64,000 nucleotides of DNA. It comes from Amoebidium appalachense. Lineage: Eukaryota; Ichthyosporea. Position numbers and translations under genes: made by a program. Of this stretch, positions 1-21,490 are shown piece by piece. The stretch lies in contig CAVNZM010000004.1 in assembly GCA_963693365.1 (NCBI GenBank), positions 9,114,001 to 9,178,000 of the forward strand, in the 5' to 3' direction. Below the pieces are notes generated by a model. The model was not told the origin of the DNA. It worked only from the letters and a program-made list of their open reading frames with translations, and made no database searches. Position 1 is the stretch's first letter, and each line of letters starts with the position of its first letter.

Positions 1-277
1 GTCCATATGTGTGTTCTGCGTGAGCTATCAATACCATAAAATGTAAGGGCATGGACATGCACGAATGACTGTGAGTGAGTACACTAATGTGTATTTAGTA
101 CTAGTAGGAGGGCGTATGGATGAACTTGCAGGATGTGTATAAGGGATGTAAGCCATGAATTGATAAAATATTCGGTTGGTATTTCACGGGGGAATCCTAG
201 ATGCATCTATGCTCTCTCCCCTAAATGGTCCTATTACATAGTAACACAGTAATCTTTAAGATTCGATATTGTATGCC
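1..277. other. 3' flank of the transporter gene, no gene seen
   Basis: This stretch follows the stop codon of the minus-strand transporter and presumably holds its 3' UTR. It has no convincing open frame and no long repeat. Confidence 0.5.
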
Positions 278-8087
<7,810 letters not shown>

Positions 8088-8265
8088 CTGGGAGGGCGAT
8101 TACGAACTCGCTGTTTTAAGTTTCCCAGGGCTCATCTACATAGGGGATGGGATTTTCAGAAACACTAAGGCACCGATATCCAGCCTCCTTTCGTTCGTCT
8201 TTTCTTTCTTCTTCAGTTTTGGCAACCGTTTGGCGTGTGTTGATAATAAAAAACCCTTGCTATTT

Positions 8266-8303
<38 letters not shown>

Positions 8304-8724
8304 CGCCCTCTCTCCCCTCCCCAAATCTTGTCACAACATATTGCAGAAAATTCTCAGTCGACGCCCTGAATTCGAAGCCTAAGCCTTGCAAGCTCTCCCG
8401 GTGCCCCCCTCGAGCTCCACCCCCCCTTCCCCCCCCCCTCCCCCTCTGGGCTCCCCATCTCCAACATACACAAACAAACAACCCCGCCCGCCGCCGCTAT
8501 CCTTGCTGCTCTCTCCGCCGACCTTTTTACTAGTGGCTCACACTAATTTCTCTCCCTCACTTCCCCAACCCACCAACATCTACCATATCTTCTTCAATCG
8601 ATCAGTGCTTGCAATTATTATGACTGGTGCTAAGCTACACGCGTGCTCACCGAGTGCACATGCGTATGCGCGTGCGCGTGCGTGTGCACGTGTAATGTGT
8701 AGGTTTACCAACCCCCCCCCCCCC

Positions 8725-8768
<44 letters not shown>

Positions 8769-9002
8769 AAAAATAAAAAATCCGCTGTTGCAATTGTGTG
8801 CCGGTTGTGTGTAATGCACATCCAATCAAATCACAGATCTAAAATACATATCACATGTGCATCTGTTCAACCGACAGGCCGAAAACGGTAAACTTTGGCG
8901 CGGTGTGTTTATTTTTTTTGTTTCGTTTCCTTTTGCCTTTTCTCAAAGCACACACCTCACGCGATAAGACCATTTTGCACGTCTGAACGGCTGTTAGCTA
9001 GC
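8088..9002. promoter_or_regulatory. Shared upstream region of the divergent transporter and methyltransferase genes
   Basis: The 915 bp between the two start codons should hold both promoters. It contains long C-runs at 8268-8300 and 8710-8758, the second followed by an A-run, and several C/T-rich stretches. I see no TATA box I would defend. Promoter function is inferred from position only. Confidence 0.35.
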
Positions 9003-10103
9003 ATGGCGGTCAGCCTGAACCGTTCGCTTGTGCACTTCAAGGGAAACTCCCTGCAGACGCTGGTTGTTGCAGTGTTTGCGTGCTTTCTGGTGGTCACTCT
9101 CTTTTCCTTTTCCCATAGAACGACCATAACAAGAAATGAAGAGAGTACTTTGTCTCCCACAAAACCCGCCGCCAACGGAGAAAAGGCAGAAGACGCCTTA
9201 AAAAGCACCGAGCATGACGTAGGGGACGATGTTGGCGATCGCTCATATAAGCTTCACCAAAAGGCAATGCGTTTTTACCACAACAACGGGACAGAATGGA
9301 ACCGGGACATTCGTGAGTCCTGGTGGAACGAGGACACGATGGACTTCTGGAAGAACGATGAGGTGCACAAGCTAGTCGACCCCATCCTGGACACGTACAA
9401 GAAGTCCTCATGGATAACAGTCGGCGACGGGCGGTATGGGACAGATGCACGTTATTTTTTCAAGAAGGGGTACGATGTTACTGCTACAGACATAGTTGAC
9501 GACATGTTGGCAGTGGCTAGTGAGCGCAAATTTATCGGAAAACACCGTGCACTGAACGCAGAGAATACCGGTTTGCCGTCTGGCACGTATGACTTTGTGT
9601 ACATCAAAGAAGCCGTCCACCACTTCCCTCGCCCCCACAGCGCCTTGCACGAGTTGTTGCGTATTTCCAAGCACGGCCTCATGTTTACCGAACCTTTCAG
9701 CAAAGGAATAGAGGGCAGTCCTGGCCCTGAAGGTGCTAATTTAGACCCGGCACGTCATGTTTGGGAAGGAAATGGCAACTACGTGTGGAGAACTAACGCC
9801 GATGAAATGCTTCGTGTCGCGCTGGCAGCATCGCTCGAAGCAGTGGCATTCAAAGGTTCATACGAGTATTGTTGCTTTGAGAATCTCGAATTTGAAAAGG
9901 CTGTAGAATCTAATCCTAAGTTTGTCGAGTTTAGAACCAAGCAGGCAGAAGGGAACAAGGGAAAGACATGGAACCTTATTTCTGTTCTGTTTTTGAAGTC
10001 TGCGCAGGCACGTTGCGATTTGGCCGAGCCTCTGCGGAAGGCTGGGTGGAATTTCATTGACGTTCCATGGCATCCACGTCTTGGTCAAAAGAGATCTTGC
10101 TAG
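9003..10103 (+). CDS. Type II membrane-anchored SAM-dependent methyltransferase
   Basis: Intronless, 366 aa. I start at the ATG at 9003, which has A at -3 and G at +4; the frame is open upstream but has no earlier ATG. A short basic N-terminus precedes one membrane helix at about residues 17-37 (LVVAVFACFLVVTLFSF), giving a type II topology with the enzyme probably in the Golgi lumen. A stem follows, then a class I methyltransferase fold: motif I VGDGRYGTDARYF at about 140-152, the acidic end of strand 2 at VTATDIVDD near 160-168, and a post-I block YIKEAVHHFPRPHSALHELL near 200-220. The substrate is not evident; glycan methylation would fit its anchor and its neighbours. Confidence 0.85.
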   Translation: MAVSLNRSLVHFKGNSLQTLVVAVFACFLVVTLFSFSHRTTITRNEESTLSPTKPAANGEKAEDALKSTEHDVGDDVGDRSYKLHQKAMRFYHNNGTEWNRDIRESWWNEDTMDFWKNDEVHKLVDPILDTYKKSSWITVGDGRYGTDARYFFKKGYDVTATDIVDDMLAVASERKFIGKHRALNAENTGLPSGTYDFVYIKEAVHHFPRPHSALHELLRISKHGLMFTEPFSKGIEGSPGPEGANLDPARHVWEGNGNYVWRTNADEMLRVALAASLEAVAFKGSYEYCCFENLEFEKAVESNPKFVEFRTKQAEGNKGKTWNLISVLFLKSAQARCDLAEPLRKAGWNFIDVPWHPRLGQKRSC

Positions 10104-10969
10104 TCCTTTTTTTTTTGCGCCCTTTTTAGGTTTCAACCGCTTCCCAAATGTTCTGTTTTCCTTCTCAAACAGTGAGTACCATTAACTTTGTCCCTTGCCA
10201 CGTCTACGTAGACGGCATGACCTTGCTTCTCACCGAAACGCGTGCACACTAAGAGCACACAGGCAATTCAGCACTTACGAACATACAAACATCCACGAAG
10301 AGAAAGGGGAGGGAGGGGGGGGGGGGGGGAGGTGGGTGAGTGAGAGAGAGCGAGAGAGAGAGAACTACTCACACGATGTAGATACTAACACTCTGTAGAT
10401 ACTCTTGATACATAAGGTGGTTGGGAAATTCTCCTTGTGCAGAGTGTTTGCCTTCCTGCGTTAGGTTAGTGACTGGACTCTGCCATCTTACACAGCGTTT
10501 AAATAATGTGCACTAATACAGAACACAAGAAAATAGTAGGTTGAACTCCAAATTTATTCTTCGTGTGCATTGTTAATATACACAAGCACTTCGACCAAAT
10601 GCAAAGTAGAGTCGGTAATGCTGAAGACTAATTAATATTATCTTGAAACAATAGCAAGGCTTTGTTTTGTATATATAATGCTGTGATGGCATTACGTGTT
10701 GTGCGTTGTTCGAGCACATATATATAACATTCGGCCCATAAAAATCATATATGAGGCTAATCTACTAACATTTTATGTGGTGCTGCGATGATGTACATAT
10801 CTATTGATCAGGAGTGCGCGTATAGTAGCAAGAAACAGAACCCACTAACGTTTGTGGACATCTTGCCAGCAGGGCAGTTCAGATCCCCCCCAACCCTCCG
10901 ACCCCGAACGCCCCCCCCCCCCCCCCCAGGGGAATAGGTCGAAACTCGGGTACTGTGGATGACGTGGGC

Positions 10970-11095
10970 CCCCCCTGAGGATGGGCTCTGCTTATTATGC
11001 ATACTCTTTATGTATGGCTTGCATTCTGCATCGTGTTATCCGTTTGTTCTTGTGTACTTCGTACTTTTTGACGCATTCAAAACCCCCTTCCCACT
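10970..11095 (+). repeat. Copy of the poly(C)-tailed dispersed repeat
   Basis: Plus-strand copy starting GAGGATGGGCTCTGCTTATT, with GTGTACTTCGTACTTTTTGA and CGCATTCAAAACCCCC before a C-rich tail. The order of blocks equals that in the copies at 29300 and 40905. Confidence 0.75.
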
Positions 11096-11136
11096 GGACC
11101 CCGACCCCCCCTTCCTCTCATACACACATACACACG

Positions 11137-11179
<43 letters not shown>

Positions 11180-11864
11180 ACCGTAGGCTGACAAAAAAGC
11201 ACATTCACTGGGCCATTTATATATATTATGTAAATAAGTATGAACGGGGGGTCCCTAGGCCCGGCGCCGGATAGGTATACATATATAGGATAGATCTACA
11301 AAGGATAGATATATGGAAGTAAAAACTTTATTTTCTTCAATTACAATCGTGTAAATTAGCTACTAAAGTTTCTCCTTCCTCTCGTGGCCTACCACAATTA
11401 CTGATTTTACAATTCTAACCCCTTCTTGTGATATTGCCTAGAAATGTTTGTTTTCGCGTTGTAACCTTTGTTTCCATAAATGTTTGTGCCACTTTTGTGC
11501 AGAACCTTTTTCTCGTAAACATCTAGATAGATGTATTTATTCATCTCCTGCAGATTATTCCGTTAGAACTTAGAAGACTGGCTTATTTAGATAATCCTGA
11601 TATTTTGTGTCCCATAATATTCAGTAATGTTCTCTTCGAAGTTTGTCTACACCAGCTCAGACTTAAGTATCACTGCACGCACATACTAATATTAGTATGT
11701 ATAGCGCACGCGATCCATCTCACACTGTGGTCGACCTCACACGGTGTGTCATCAGTACTATTAAAACATGCTCGAGTTTCGCTGCACGGTGGCCCCGATT
11801 ATTTCCCATTGGATACTATGATGCTCGTGGTCCCGATTTGGGATTATTGATTTGGAAACACGGT

Positions 11865-11905
<41 letters not shown>

Positions 11906-12015
11906 CCACCTCTCCGGGAGCCGCTGGCAGTGGCCCGGTGGGGAGGACCCACCACACACACTAATTATAAGTAATCATTATGTAGATGGGTCCTCTCCCT
12001 TCCTCCCTCTCCTTC

Positions 12016-12058
<43 letters not shown>

Positions 12059-12562
12059 ACCCCCACCCCCAATTGCCACCCCTCCCCCCCTCCTGGAGGG
12101 CCTATGTCAGATAAGGGATTTTTGAATTTGAAATGCTGGGGGTGGGTGGGGAATAGTAAATATCGACGTCCCCCCTGGTGGTACCCCCTTACCCTCCCCC
12201 CACCCTCCCCCTCCCCCACCCCCCCCCCCCCCCCCCTCCCTCCCCAACGTCGCCGCAGGGTTGGGTGGATTCCCCCCCCCCCTTCCCCCCCCCTCCATCC
12301 CCAAGCTTGGGTAGCCGCAGGGACTGGGTGGGACCCGGTCTCCCCCCCCCCCCCCCCCCCCCCCCCAACCCACCCGCACTCCCACCCACCCACCCACCCA
12401 CCACCACCCACCAACTCCGTGTGCATGCGCGTGGTCATGTCACTAGAAAGTCTCTTTGTCACCCACCAACGGTTATATTCGTTTTTTTTTTTTTTTTCTT
12501 TTTTTTTTTTTGTTTTTTTCTTTTGGGGCTATTGCCTCCGTTTTGGCTACTGGGGCATATTA

Positions 12563-12611
<49 letters not shown>

Positions 12612-12740
12612 CACACACACACTGTGACACACACACACACGCGCCCGCGCGCCACACACACACGTACACACACACAAAAACTGTTAAACACACGCGCGCA
12701 TGTGCGCGCACGCGCCGGTACACGCACGCAAGCGCGCGCG

Positions 12741-12820
<80 letters not shown>

Positions 12821-12890
12821 ACAGTATCGCACACCGTTCCCACCCGTTCGTGCCCCGGGGGAGGGGAGGGGGTGGGGGGTGGGGGAGGGG

Positions 12891-12922
<32 letters not shown>

Positions 12923-13175
12923 AAGAGTACTAGACCGTACGGCATATAGCCTGAGTTTCAGGCAATCGAGGAATCCTATAAGCTAGCCTCAATATTTATG
13001 TTTTGGCGTTGTATGTCACACTCTGCTGATAATATATATAGTACTATTATGTGTCACTGAGCAGGTTATCTGATACATATAGACACATGATTACAGCCAA
13101 TGAGGTGGGTGCCCCCCCCCCCCCCCCGCGCCCCCCGGGGGGACAGGACTCACCCTATTCAAGTGGGTGGTGGGT

Positions 13176-13216
<41 letters not shown>

Positions 13217-14075
13217 CCCCCCCCCCCCCCCCCCCCCCAAGTTACTACTTCCCCCCTCCCCGTTTCAAAATCAAGAATCCCTAACCGGATACTACAAGTA
13301 CTATGATCTAAGGCCCCCAATCCTGAAGTTTTTTTTTAAAATTTTCCTTCTCCCAACGTCCCCTGAAACCTCTCGTAGTAAAGGTTCATTCTTATTGCTA
13401 ATTCGAAATCCGGATCCCCCCCTCCCCCCCCTCTTCCCCCTTGCCTACCCCCCTCTCCCCCGGCCACCCCCCAAAAAACCTCGAGCTTACCAATGAGCCC
13501 CAACATATATCAAGTGCTGCCAACGACTTAACCACGTGCTGATGGAGATGCTGTTTTTAGATCATTGGCCAGATATTATATTACAAGCCCCCGGCCCCTC
13601 CCCCCCCCCCCCCCCCCCCCCTCACCCTCCTCTTCCCCCACCCCCTCCCCTCCCACCCCCCACCCCACCCCACCCCTCTTCCTTGGCTCACAGATCCCCC
13701 CCCCCCCCCCTCCCTCCCCCGGGGCTCCCCCTCCCCCCCCCCCCCCCCCCCCCCCCCCCCAGCCCTTCGATGTATTAGGTTCAAGAGTCTTTAAAGTTTT
13801 CCCGGTTCATTTACACGAAAGCTCATGGGCATGTACATGGCCACATCCAACGGTTTCTGTGCGAAGGGGTGCCACCAAGTCTGGTCTTTGCACACCTTGA
13901 AGTTGGACATCTGGCCACATATGTATGTATGTCATTGACATGTTCGCATCTACAGCTCAAACCCAAGCCTTCCTTATACCTCCGTCTCCTGGTCACTTTT
14001 GTCCTTGTCCTTTCCCCACAAATGCCATTCTCCGGATGATTCGATCCTTAACCCCTCCCCCCCATCCCCCCCCCC

Positions 14076-14125
<50 letters not shown>

Positions 14126-14614
14126 ACCCCACCCAAAAAAAAAAAAAAAAAGAAAAAGAAAAAACCGAAGAAGGAAAGAAAAAGAACAACTCAAAGATCT
14201 GAAAAAAAATGAAAAGCAAACAAAAAAAGAAAACGAAAAGGGTGACTAGTGTTCGGTACAGAACTTTTGCCATGGTGAGCGATGCCTGTATGATGTGTGG
14301 TCGTTGACATCATCCGATTCAGCTGCAGAAGGCACGGGCAGGACCATTGAACGCGCTCTAGAGACCTCCCACCTTATTAAGGCGAGTGAGCGAGTGAGAA
14401 GGAGAGGGGGGCTGGGGAAAGGGGGGGGGAGGGGGGAGGGGGGAGGGGGTGGGGGTGGAAGGGGGGGGTGCACGTGTGTGTGTGTGTGGGTGTGTGTGTT
14501 GTGGGTGTGTGGGTGTGTGTCATAGTGGATGGGTATCACGATAAAAAAATTAGGAAGAAAACCATTACTCCAGCACACCAATCTATTATGGAGGGGTGTT
14601 TCTCACGGTGTTTA

Positions 14615-14719
<105 letters not shown>

Positions 14720-15086
14720 CGCGCGCACGTGCGTGCGTGCGCGTGTGTGTGTGTGTGTATGTGTGACAGTGGAGGGGGGGCCCGGGGGTGGGAGCTAGTG
14801 GGGGGGGGGGGGGGGGGGGGGGGGGAGGGTACTTGCTGTCCGCCTAGATGAAGATTTTGAGTATATCGTCTACAGGCAGACAGGGGTGATTTGAAAGGAT
14901 GCAGGGGATGCTCAACGAGAATGGAGATCTAAAGCGAACATGTTGGGCACATTCAAAGCACTGTGGCACCCCCGTGCCTACACTTTAATGCTTTAACATG
15001 TTTGACCCAGCACACGAAACCCGGAGCAAAATCACGCCCACCCACCCACCCACACGCACGCACGCACCCACACACACACGCATGCA

Positions 15087-15192
<106 letters not shown>

Positions 15193-15565
15193 CACACATA
15201 TGGACACACGCACACACACACAAGCACCGTGGTGCACACAACCACAGCCATGCATATATGCGTATGCACCAAAAATAACAGTCCTACTAATTTGGGCTGC
15301 TCAGAACCGTGGTTCGGAAAGAACACCCATCGTGGCAGAGCAAAACAAAAGGTTAGGCCAGCCTCTGCACGGCATAGCCGATTTTTGAATCATTAGTAGT
15401 GCAAGTGCTCTTTTTTCTGCCCCCCCCCCCCCCCCCCCCCCCCCCGTTCTCCCCCCTCTCCCCTCCCTCTCGGGACTCCCTCCCCTCCCTCCCCCCTCCC
15501 CCCCCTCCTTGCCCCTCTTAGAATACTTCCCCCTCTCCCCCCGCTTCCCCAACACAATCAGCGCA

Positions 15566-15685
<120 letters not shown>

Positions 15686-15916
15686 TCACGTAACACATGC
15701 ACACAAGTTGAATGCAGGCGCAAACCACACACATAACAGCCCGTTGAAACTCATTTGTGAGTGTAAATGTTGATGTGCAGGTGTGTACCGTGAGCTCACT
15801 AATAAAATGACGACATAATCTTGAACTATGTCCTGCAGATCACACCGTGACGCTTTTTAAACATAAGTTACCTTACTTGAATATTTTCATAGATGCAGTC
15901 TCCGTGCAGTGCACGG

Positions 15917-15975
<59 letters not shown>

Positions 15976-16055
15976 TTGCATGCGTGCGTGCGTGCGTGTG
16001 TGCGTGCGTGGATGCGTGCGTGCGTGCGTGCGTGTGTGCGTCCGTGCATGCTTGC
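15917..16055. repeat. (TGCG)n tetranucleotide microsatellite
   Basis: Long run of TGCG units with TGCA, TGCT and TGTG interruptions. The left LTR begins about 55 bp further on. Confidence 0.85.
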
Positions 16056-16109
16056 TTGCTGTTCGGTGCTGGATTGTGCGCATGCGTGTCTGCGCACACG
16101 TCACGGTGT

Positions 16110-16589
16110 TGTAAACAGTTGGACTAGTTAGGATAAGGCAGAGTACAACTGAATCAAAATAAAGACAGAGAACGGGTAGAAAGGCACACGCGGCCAGGTT
16201 GCTTTTACTATGGGCCGACTCAGTCTGTCTCAGACTTCACTGATGTGATCCCCGTACTGGGACGGCTTTCTTATATAGCCCCCAGGTTTCGGATCAAGGC
16301 CCAGGATTGGTTCATCCGCGGCCAGCGCGGGTGGCAACATGCCATTCGTGATTCTGGTGCGGTCCGAGCCAGTCAGACCTTTGTCCTATTTATGCAAACC
16401 TCTTATTGGTTCACTTCGTTTATGTGGTATGCAGCTGAAGAACCATATATGGTTCAATTCTTAGGTCAGAGTGAGTCCTATTGGTGCGGACATAATATTT
16501 ATGTGATATTCATGACAAAGCACGAATCGTGTGCTAGTAGATCACATTCTTTAGTAAACATGTACAGTTCATGTGTACAGTTGTTTACA
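16110..16589 (-). repeat. 3' LTR (in element orientation)
   Basis: 480 bp, bounded by TGTAAACA and TGTTTACA, preceded in the genome by GGTGT. On the minus strand the polypurine tract lies directly before it. Confidence 0.92.
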
Positions 16590-19183
16590 CTCCCCCCCTT
16601 GTCGGGAGCCTGGTGGTGTCGTTAGACAAGCAAACCACCAGGCTGAGAGGCGATAAACAACCTTCAGCGAGAATTCTTGTGTGTGCCGAGCTGCTGGACA
16701 GAACAGAGCAAGGACGGTGGAATAGAGTTGTGCACGTCTATGAGCACTTCTTCATTTGCCAAAACGTAAATTCATGCAGCATTCTTCTGTGATTTCATTT
16801 TCGTGGCGAAGATTGTTGCAGAGTGTGCGTGCGAATAATTCGCTAAGCCTTCGTCTCTGTGCTTGGCTTTTCTGTAGAAGTAGTATTTTCCTTTTTGGGA
16901 ATTTTTCCTTTTTAGGATACTCCCGCAGATTCGTTTTCAATTGCGAGTAATTTGGTTGTGTGGATGAATGATCATACCAAACATTCGATAATGAATATAA
17001 CTCGAGCCTTAGGTCACTTCGTAGCTCAGGTAGTGGTGGATAGCTTCAAGGCTTAGCCACTGCTCCTTATCCCGGTTCTACCATAAGACTGTAAGGCGAG
17101 TCACCATGGCCGGAAAAGCCGCTTCTTTCATGAACAAATAGCACTTCTTTCCTTTCAGCTTTAACTCTGCATCATCGGAGCTGGGAAAAACATGAATAAA
17201 AATGCCCAAGTGTTCTTCGTTGGGCGACATAAAGAAATATATCACCCGTCAGAACCAGTAAAAGCCCGGTTCATAATTCATAAGAAGAGGGTAGGCAAAG
17301 CAAGCCTCCTTCAGAAAACACATGCTTCCATTCGTGAGCAGTTTTCGTATCCCATTTGCCAGCCATTTTCGTTGAGCAGGGGGATTCCAGGCATAATACA
17401 TTCTTCTGGAGGCTTGGCCTAAAAAGAAAAGTCGTCGGAGTCGCCCTTTCTTTTGTAAGCAACTTCGTGAGCGCGCTTCGTGTTTTCATATCCTCCAGTG
17501 CAGGTCTGGATGGTGCCCCATCCTCTGCTTCATTTGTAGGTGGCCCTACTGTAGGTTCTGTTCGTTGTGTGGAATACCAAAACCATTCGTATTCGTGGAA
17601 CTGCTTTGTGCTGTGCTTTCTTTCGTGTTGGTGTTCATGAAGTTACCCCGTTCACACACCCTACTTCTTACATACATTAGATGTAAGTAGCTGCCTGGTG
17701 AGTGTGTGGTTCGTGTTCGTGGCATTCTTCTGTTCCTTCGTGAGAAGAATATTCGTTTTAGCAGAGGTGCCCAATAAGGCAGCTTGTGGGGTTGTCTCCC
17801 GCATGTGCCCATTGGTGGGGTATGCACGTGCTAAATTGTTACAGTGTCATCATATTGCAAGGGAATAACATGGTCACCTCCGTACCAGGGCCTAGTAGGT
17901 ACACATGATGGTCCGATGTGTTAGTCAACAACACCTTGCATTCGTATTCGTATTTGTCTTCCACGTCACTTTCTTCAGTAGTGAAGGAGGGTATTCGTAA
18001 TTCGAAACTGAAAGGCTTCCAGCCAAAATACTGACACTGTATGATGGGGTTGTGAGGGAGCGGTGCCCATACCACATTCTTTTGTTCTGGTGGGGGTGTG
18101 CCGGCAGCTAGTGCAAGGCTTGACAGTGTAATTGGTATGTTACACCGTATTGCCACAGACGGGCATTCACCTTAAAATTCGTACCCAACACCTTCTTTGT
18201 TTTTCACATGCATGAACAAAAGTTCTGCATCGACTTTATTACATGCCTTTTGTGCACCAAGAGTGCAAATTCGTTAGGGCGTGGCACCAGGAAGGGCCGC
18301 CATACATGAGTCAGGCATATGTTCGTAATGTGTTTAGGCATGCCAGCATACATTCATGCGCATGTTGTGCATCCTGGGCGCTAAACTATGGGGCATGCTG
18401 TATTCGAGAACAGCAAGGGATTCGAAGCATGCATGCAACACTACTTTCATAAGATCTTAGGTCCTACATGCTATAGCAACAGCGACTATCTTCTTCGTTA
18501 AGTGCATTTGTGCTGAAAGTGGCCGTGCATCTGGCTTGCGAGTGTGGACGTGCATGCGGTGGCATGGACACGATGGCAGTGTGCAATAGGGCAATGCACG
18601 CAAGGGCAACGGTTTTATTTTCTTCCTAACATAGAGGGGGCTGTGTGCATTGCAACCCAAGCAGTGTTGTGCATTCGTCCTTTCATTTTCGTATTTCCAG
18701 TTCATTTTGCTTTCGTTTTTCGTTTTTTGTCGTTTGATAACTTCGTTACTTCGTTTTGTTTTCGTGTTGCATTCATTTCGTATTTCCTCTATGCAATCGT
18801 TTGTCGTTAATTCTTTATTTCATTGCGTATTCGTGATGGTTCGTTTTTCGTTGGTTCATTGCTTCGTTAGCAATTCTTTATTCGTTTGTTCGTGTATTCG
18901 TTGTTTCGTTGTGTATTCGTTTTTCTTCACATTTTTGATGTGTCGTAGCAAAAGAAGTTTTACATGCTTTCAATTCTTTCCGTGTAGGTGGGCTGGCCAC
19001 TTCAAACTTGTAGGTGTATATATTCTAAGCCGGACAAGGAAAGATGTGCCTATCATCGGGGTAAAAAGGATTGTGATCGGCCATGGGAGATTCTTGAGCT
19101 GATTGAAAGATGTGAGATTCTTGAACTGATTGAAAGATGTGAGATTCGAAGGATGCGAGATTCTTGAACTGCGCGGTCGCCAA

Positions 19184-19663
19184 TGTAAACAGTTGGACTA
19201 GTTAGGATAAGGCAGAGTACAACTGAATCAAAATAAAGACAGAGAACGGGTAGAAAGGCACACGCGGCCAGGTTGCTTTTACTATGGGCCGACTCAGTCT
19301 GTCTCAGACTTCACTGATGTGATCCCCGTACTGGGACGGCTTTCTTATATAGCCCCCAGGTTTCGGATCAAGGCCCAGGATTGGTTCATCCGCGGCCAGC
19401 GCGGGTGGCAACATGCCATTCGTGATTCTGGTGCGGTCCGAGCCAGTCAGACCTTTGTCCTATTTATGCAAACCTCTTATTGGTTCACTTCGTTTATGTG
19501 GTATGCAGCTGAAGAACCATATATGGTTCAATTCTTAGGTCAGAGTGAGTCCTATTGGTGCGGACATAATATTTATGTGATATTCATGACAAAGCACGAA
19601 TCGTGTGCTAGTAGATCACATTCTTTAGTAAACATGTACAGTTCATGTGTACAGTTGTTTACA
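19184..19663 (-). repeat. 5' LTR (in element orientation)
   Basis: 480 bp, identical by eye to the other LTR and followed in the genome by GGTGT, the second copy of the target duplication. The putative primer-binding site lies just inside. Confidence 0.92.
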
Positions 19664-21458
19664 GGTGTGTGTGTGTGTGTGTCTGTGTGTGTGTGTGTGT
19701 GTATGTGTGTTCGTGCGTGCGTGAGGGGGGGACCCTTGTTCCCATACTGTTGCGAATTCTGGGCTGTGTCATTACCTGCATATATTACATTAATAAACCT
19801 CGTGAGCCTGTTCTGGGTGTTTGACCAGAATAATATAGTAAAGAAGCACGCCGACGTGGTGCCACATAGCAAATAAAATCCACTAGATTACACACCGTTT
19901 GAGCCCCATTAATAACGACGATGGTCTCAGCACAAAGCCTTTTCCGTTCACATAATCTGATGTTTCTGCATTGAGGCCGCTCACCGTAAGTCTTCATTTT
20001 TTACTTATAAACGGACTTCAACATAGCATGTGCCATAGTCAAAAAAATCTGCCATCCACCGGCCGAAAGCCAGTCAATTCCGACAATGATCACATCATCA
20101 CATGAGCACATCACCACTGAGGGGGAGGAGGGCTGGGTGGGTCAGGGTACATAGGAGGGCTGGGTGGGGTAGGAGAGGCCCCAACCACATAGGCAGAGTC
20201 AACTTGCAAACTTTGAAGCAGAATTATTCTGCGAAAGCGGAATTATTCTGTAAAAAGCAGAATTACTCAGCAAAAGCAGAATTATTCTGCAAAAGCAGAA
20301 TCACTCTACAGTAGACATGCTTTGAAAATTAGCAGAATATTAATTAATTATTCTGCTTTTAGCAGAATTATTCTGCAAAAAGCAGGATTATTCTCAGCGG
20401 CTTTCGACAGCAGAATAATTCTGCTTTTAGCAGAATAGTTCTGCTTTTAGCAGATTGATTCCTCTGTTTGCAGAATAATACTGCTTTTAGCGGAATCATT
20501 CTGCTTTTGAAGAATAACTCTGCTTTTGCAGAACAAATCTGCTTTTCAAAGTAATTCTGCTTTTAGCAGAATATTTCTGCTTTTTGCAGATTAATTTTGC
20601 TCGAAGCGAGTTGACTCGGTCGATGTGGTTGGGGCCTTAGGAGAAGGGGAGGGGGAGGGGGGAAGGGGCCGGGGCTGGCCTGCAGGTGAATTCGAATCAT
20701 AGTACATGAATGGAACGCATCGCACACCACCACCATTGTTTGCTGCAGCGCCTCTACTAGAGTTGCCGTAGCGCACCCTTAGAAGCAAACCCCTGGGTTT
20801 CTGTTACCTCATACCATAAACGCAACCCCACGGCTCCATTCCACGTGCACCATGATAGCCCACATGGCAAGGCTTAATACACAGTGCCACGTATTACTAA
20901 CTTGAGACGCCGCTAGCAGCTTTGTAATTATAACCGAATCCAGTATAGTGCCGCCAATGATTGTGTTCAAGTAATGTCAGCTTGAAGTATGTACAATCCC
21001 GGTGGATACTCAGCAAGTTCCGCCATGTCTGTACATATGACATTGTCACAAGATTATAATCTAATTACGAAGCCTTGCACACAAGTCTCTCGTGTAGATA
21101 TGTACAAAAGTAGGGCCGGTGCCCATCTAAATATTGTGATGCTCAAGCTTAAAAAGACTTTAACGTAATACTAATGTCATAACGGTTTTCTCAGTATGAC
21201 GGCCAAACACCCAAAATCAACTTTAAAATATATGGCTACATTAACTTTTTTTCAAACTAAGGATTGTGCTGTGTGCACGTCAACGATTATAGCGATTGAT
21301 GTCAGGCTGAAGTTTTAGACGAATTAAAGAAAACTCTGCCAGTGTTTGTGGCCGCCTAATTTACTCAACAAGACACCACATGAGCCAGTGTATATAGATA
21401 AATAGTGTGGCGTACCCCCCCCCCCCCCCCCCCTCCCCTCCCCCCCCTCCTCCCCCCA

Positions 21459-21490
<32 letters not shown>

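Larger units (their letters stand above)
16110..19663 (-). mobile_element. Young, apparently non-autonomous LTR retrotransposon
   Basis: Two 480-bp LTRs (16110-16589 and 19184-19663) look identical by eye, start TGTAAACA and end TGTTTACA. The 5-bp flanks are GGTGT on both sides, a target-site duplication. Orientation is minus: inside the 19184 LTR the minus strand reads TTGGCGACCGCGCAG, a fitting primer-binding site starting T-TGG, and the purine tract AAGGGGGGGAG abuts the 16589 LTR end. The 2.6-kb interior has no reverse transcriptase, integrase or protease frame. It has only short minus-strand ORFs such as 17839-18156 and 17271-17489, which match nothing I know. It probably relies on a partner element for transposition. 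Confidence 0.88.

Noticed and set aside
8895-9002. Extension of the methyltransferase upstream of 9003
   Set aside because: The frame is open but begins at TTG; the first ATG is at 9003 and is followed directly by the signal anchor.
16245-16625. Frame beginning MIPVLGRLSYIAPRF, repeated at 19319
   Set aside because: It lies inside both LTRs, lacks a real ATG at that point and is simply the duplicated LTR sequence.
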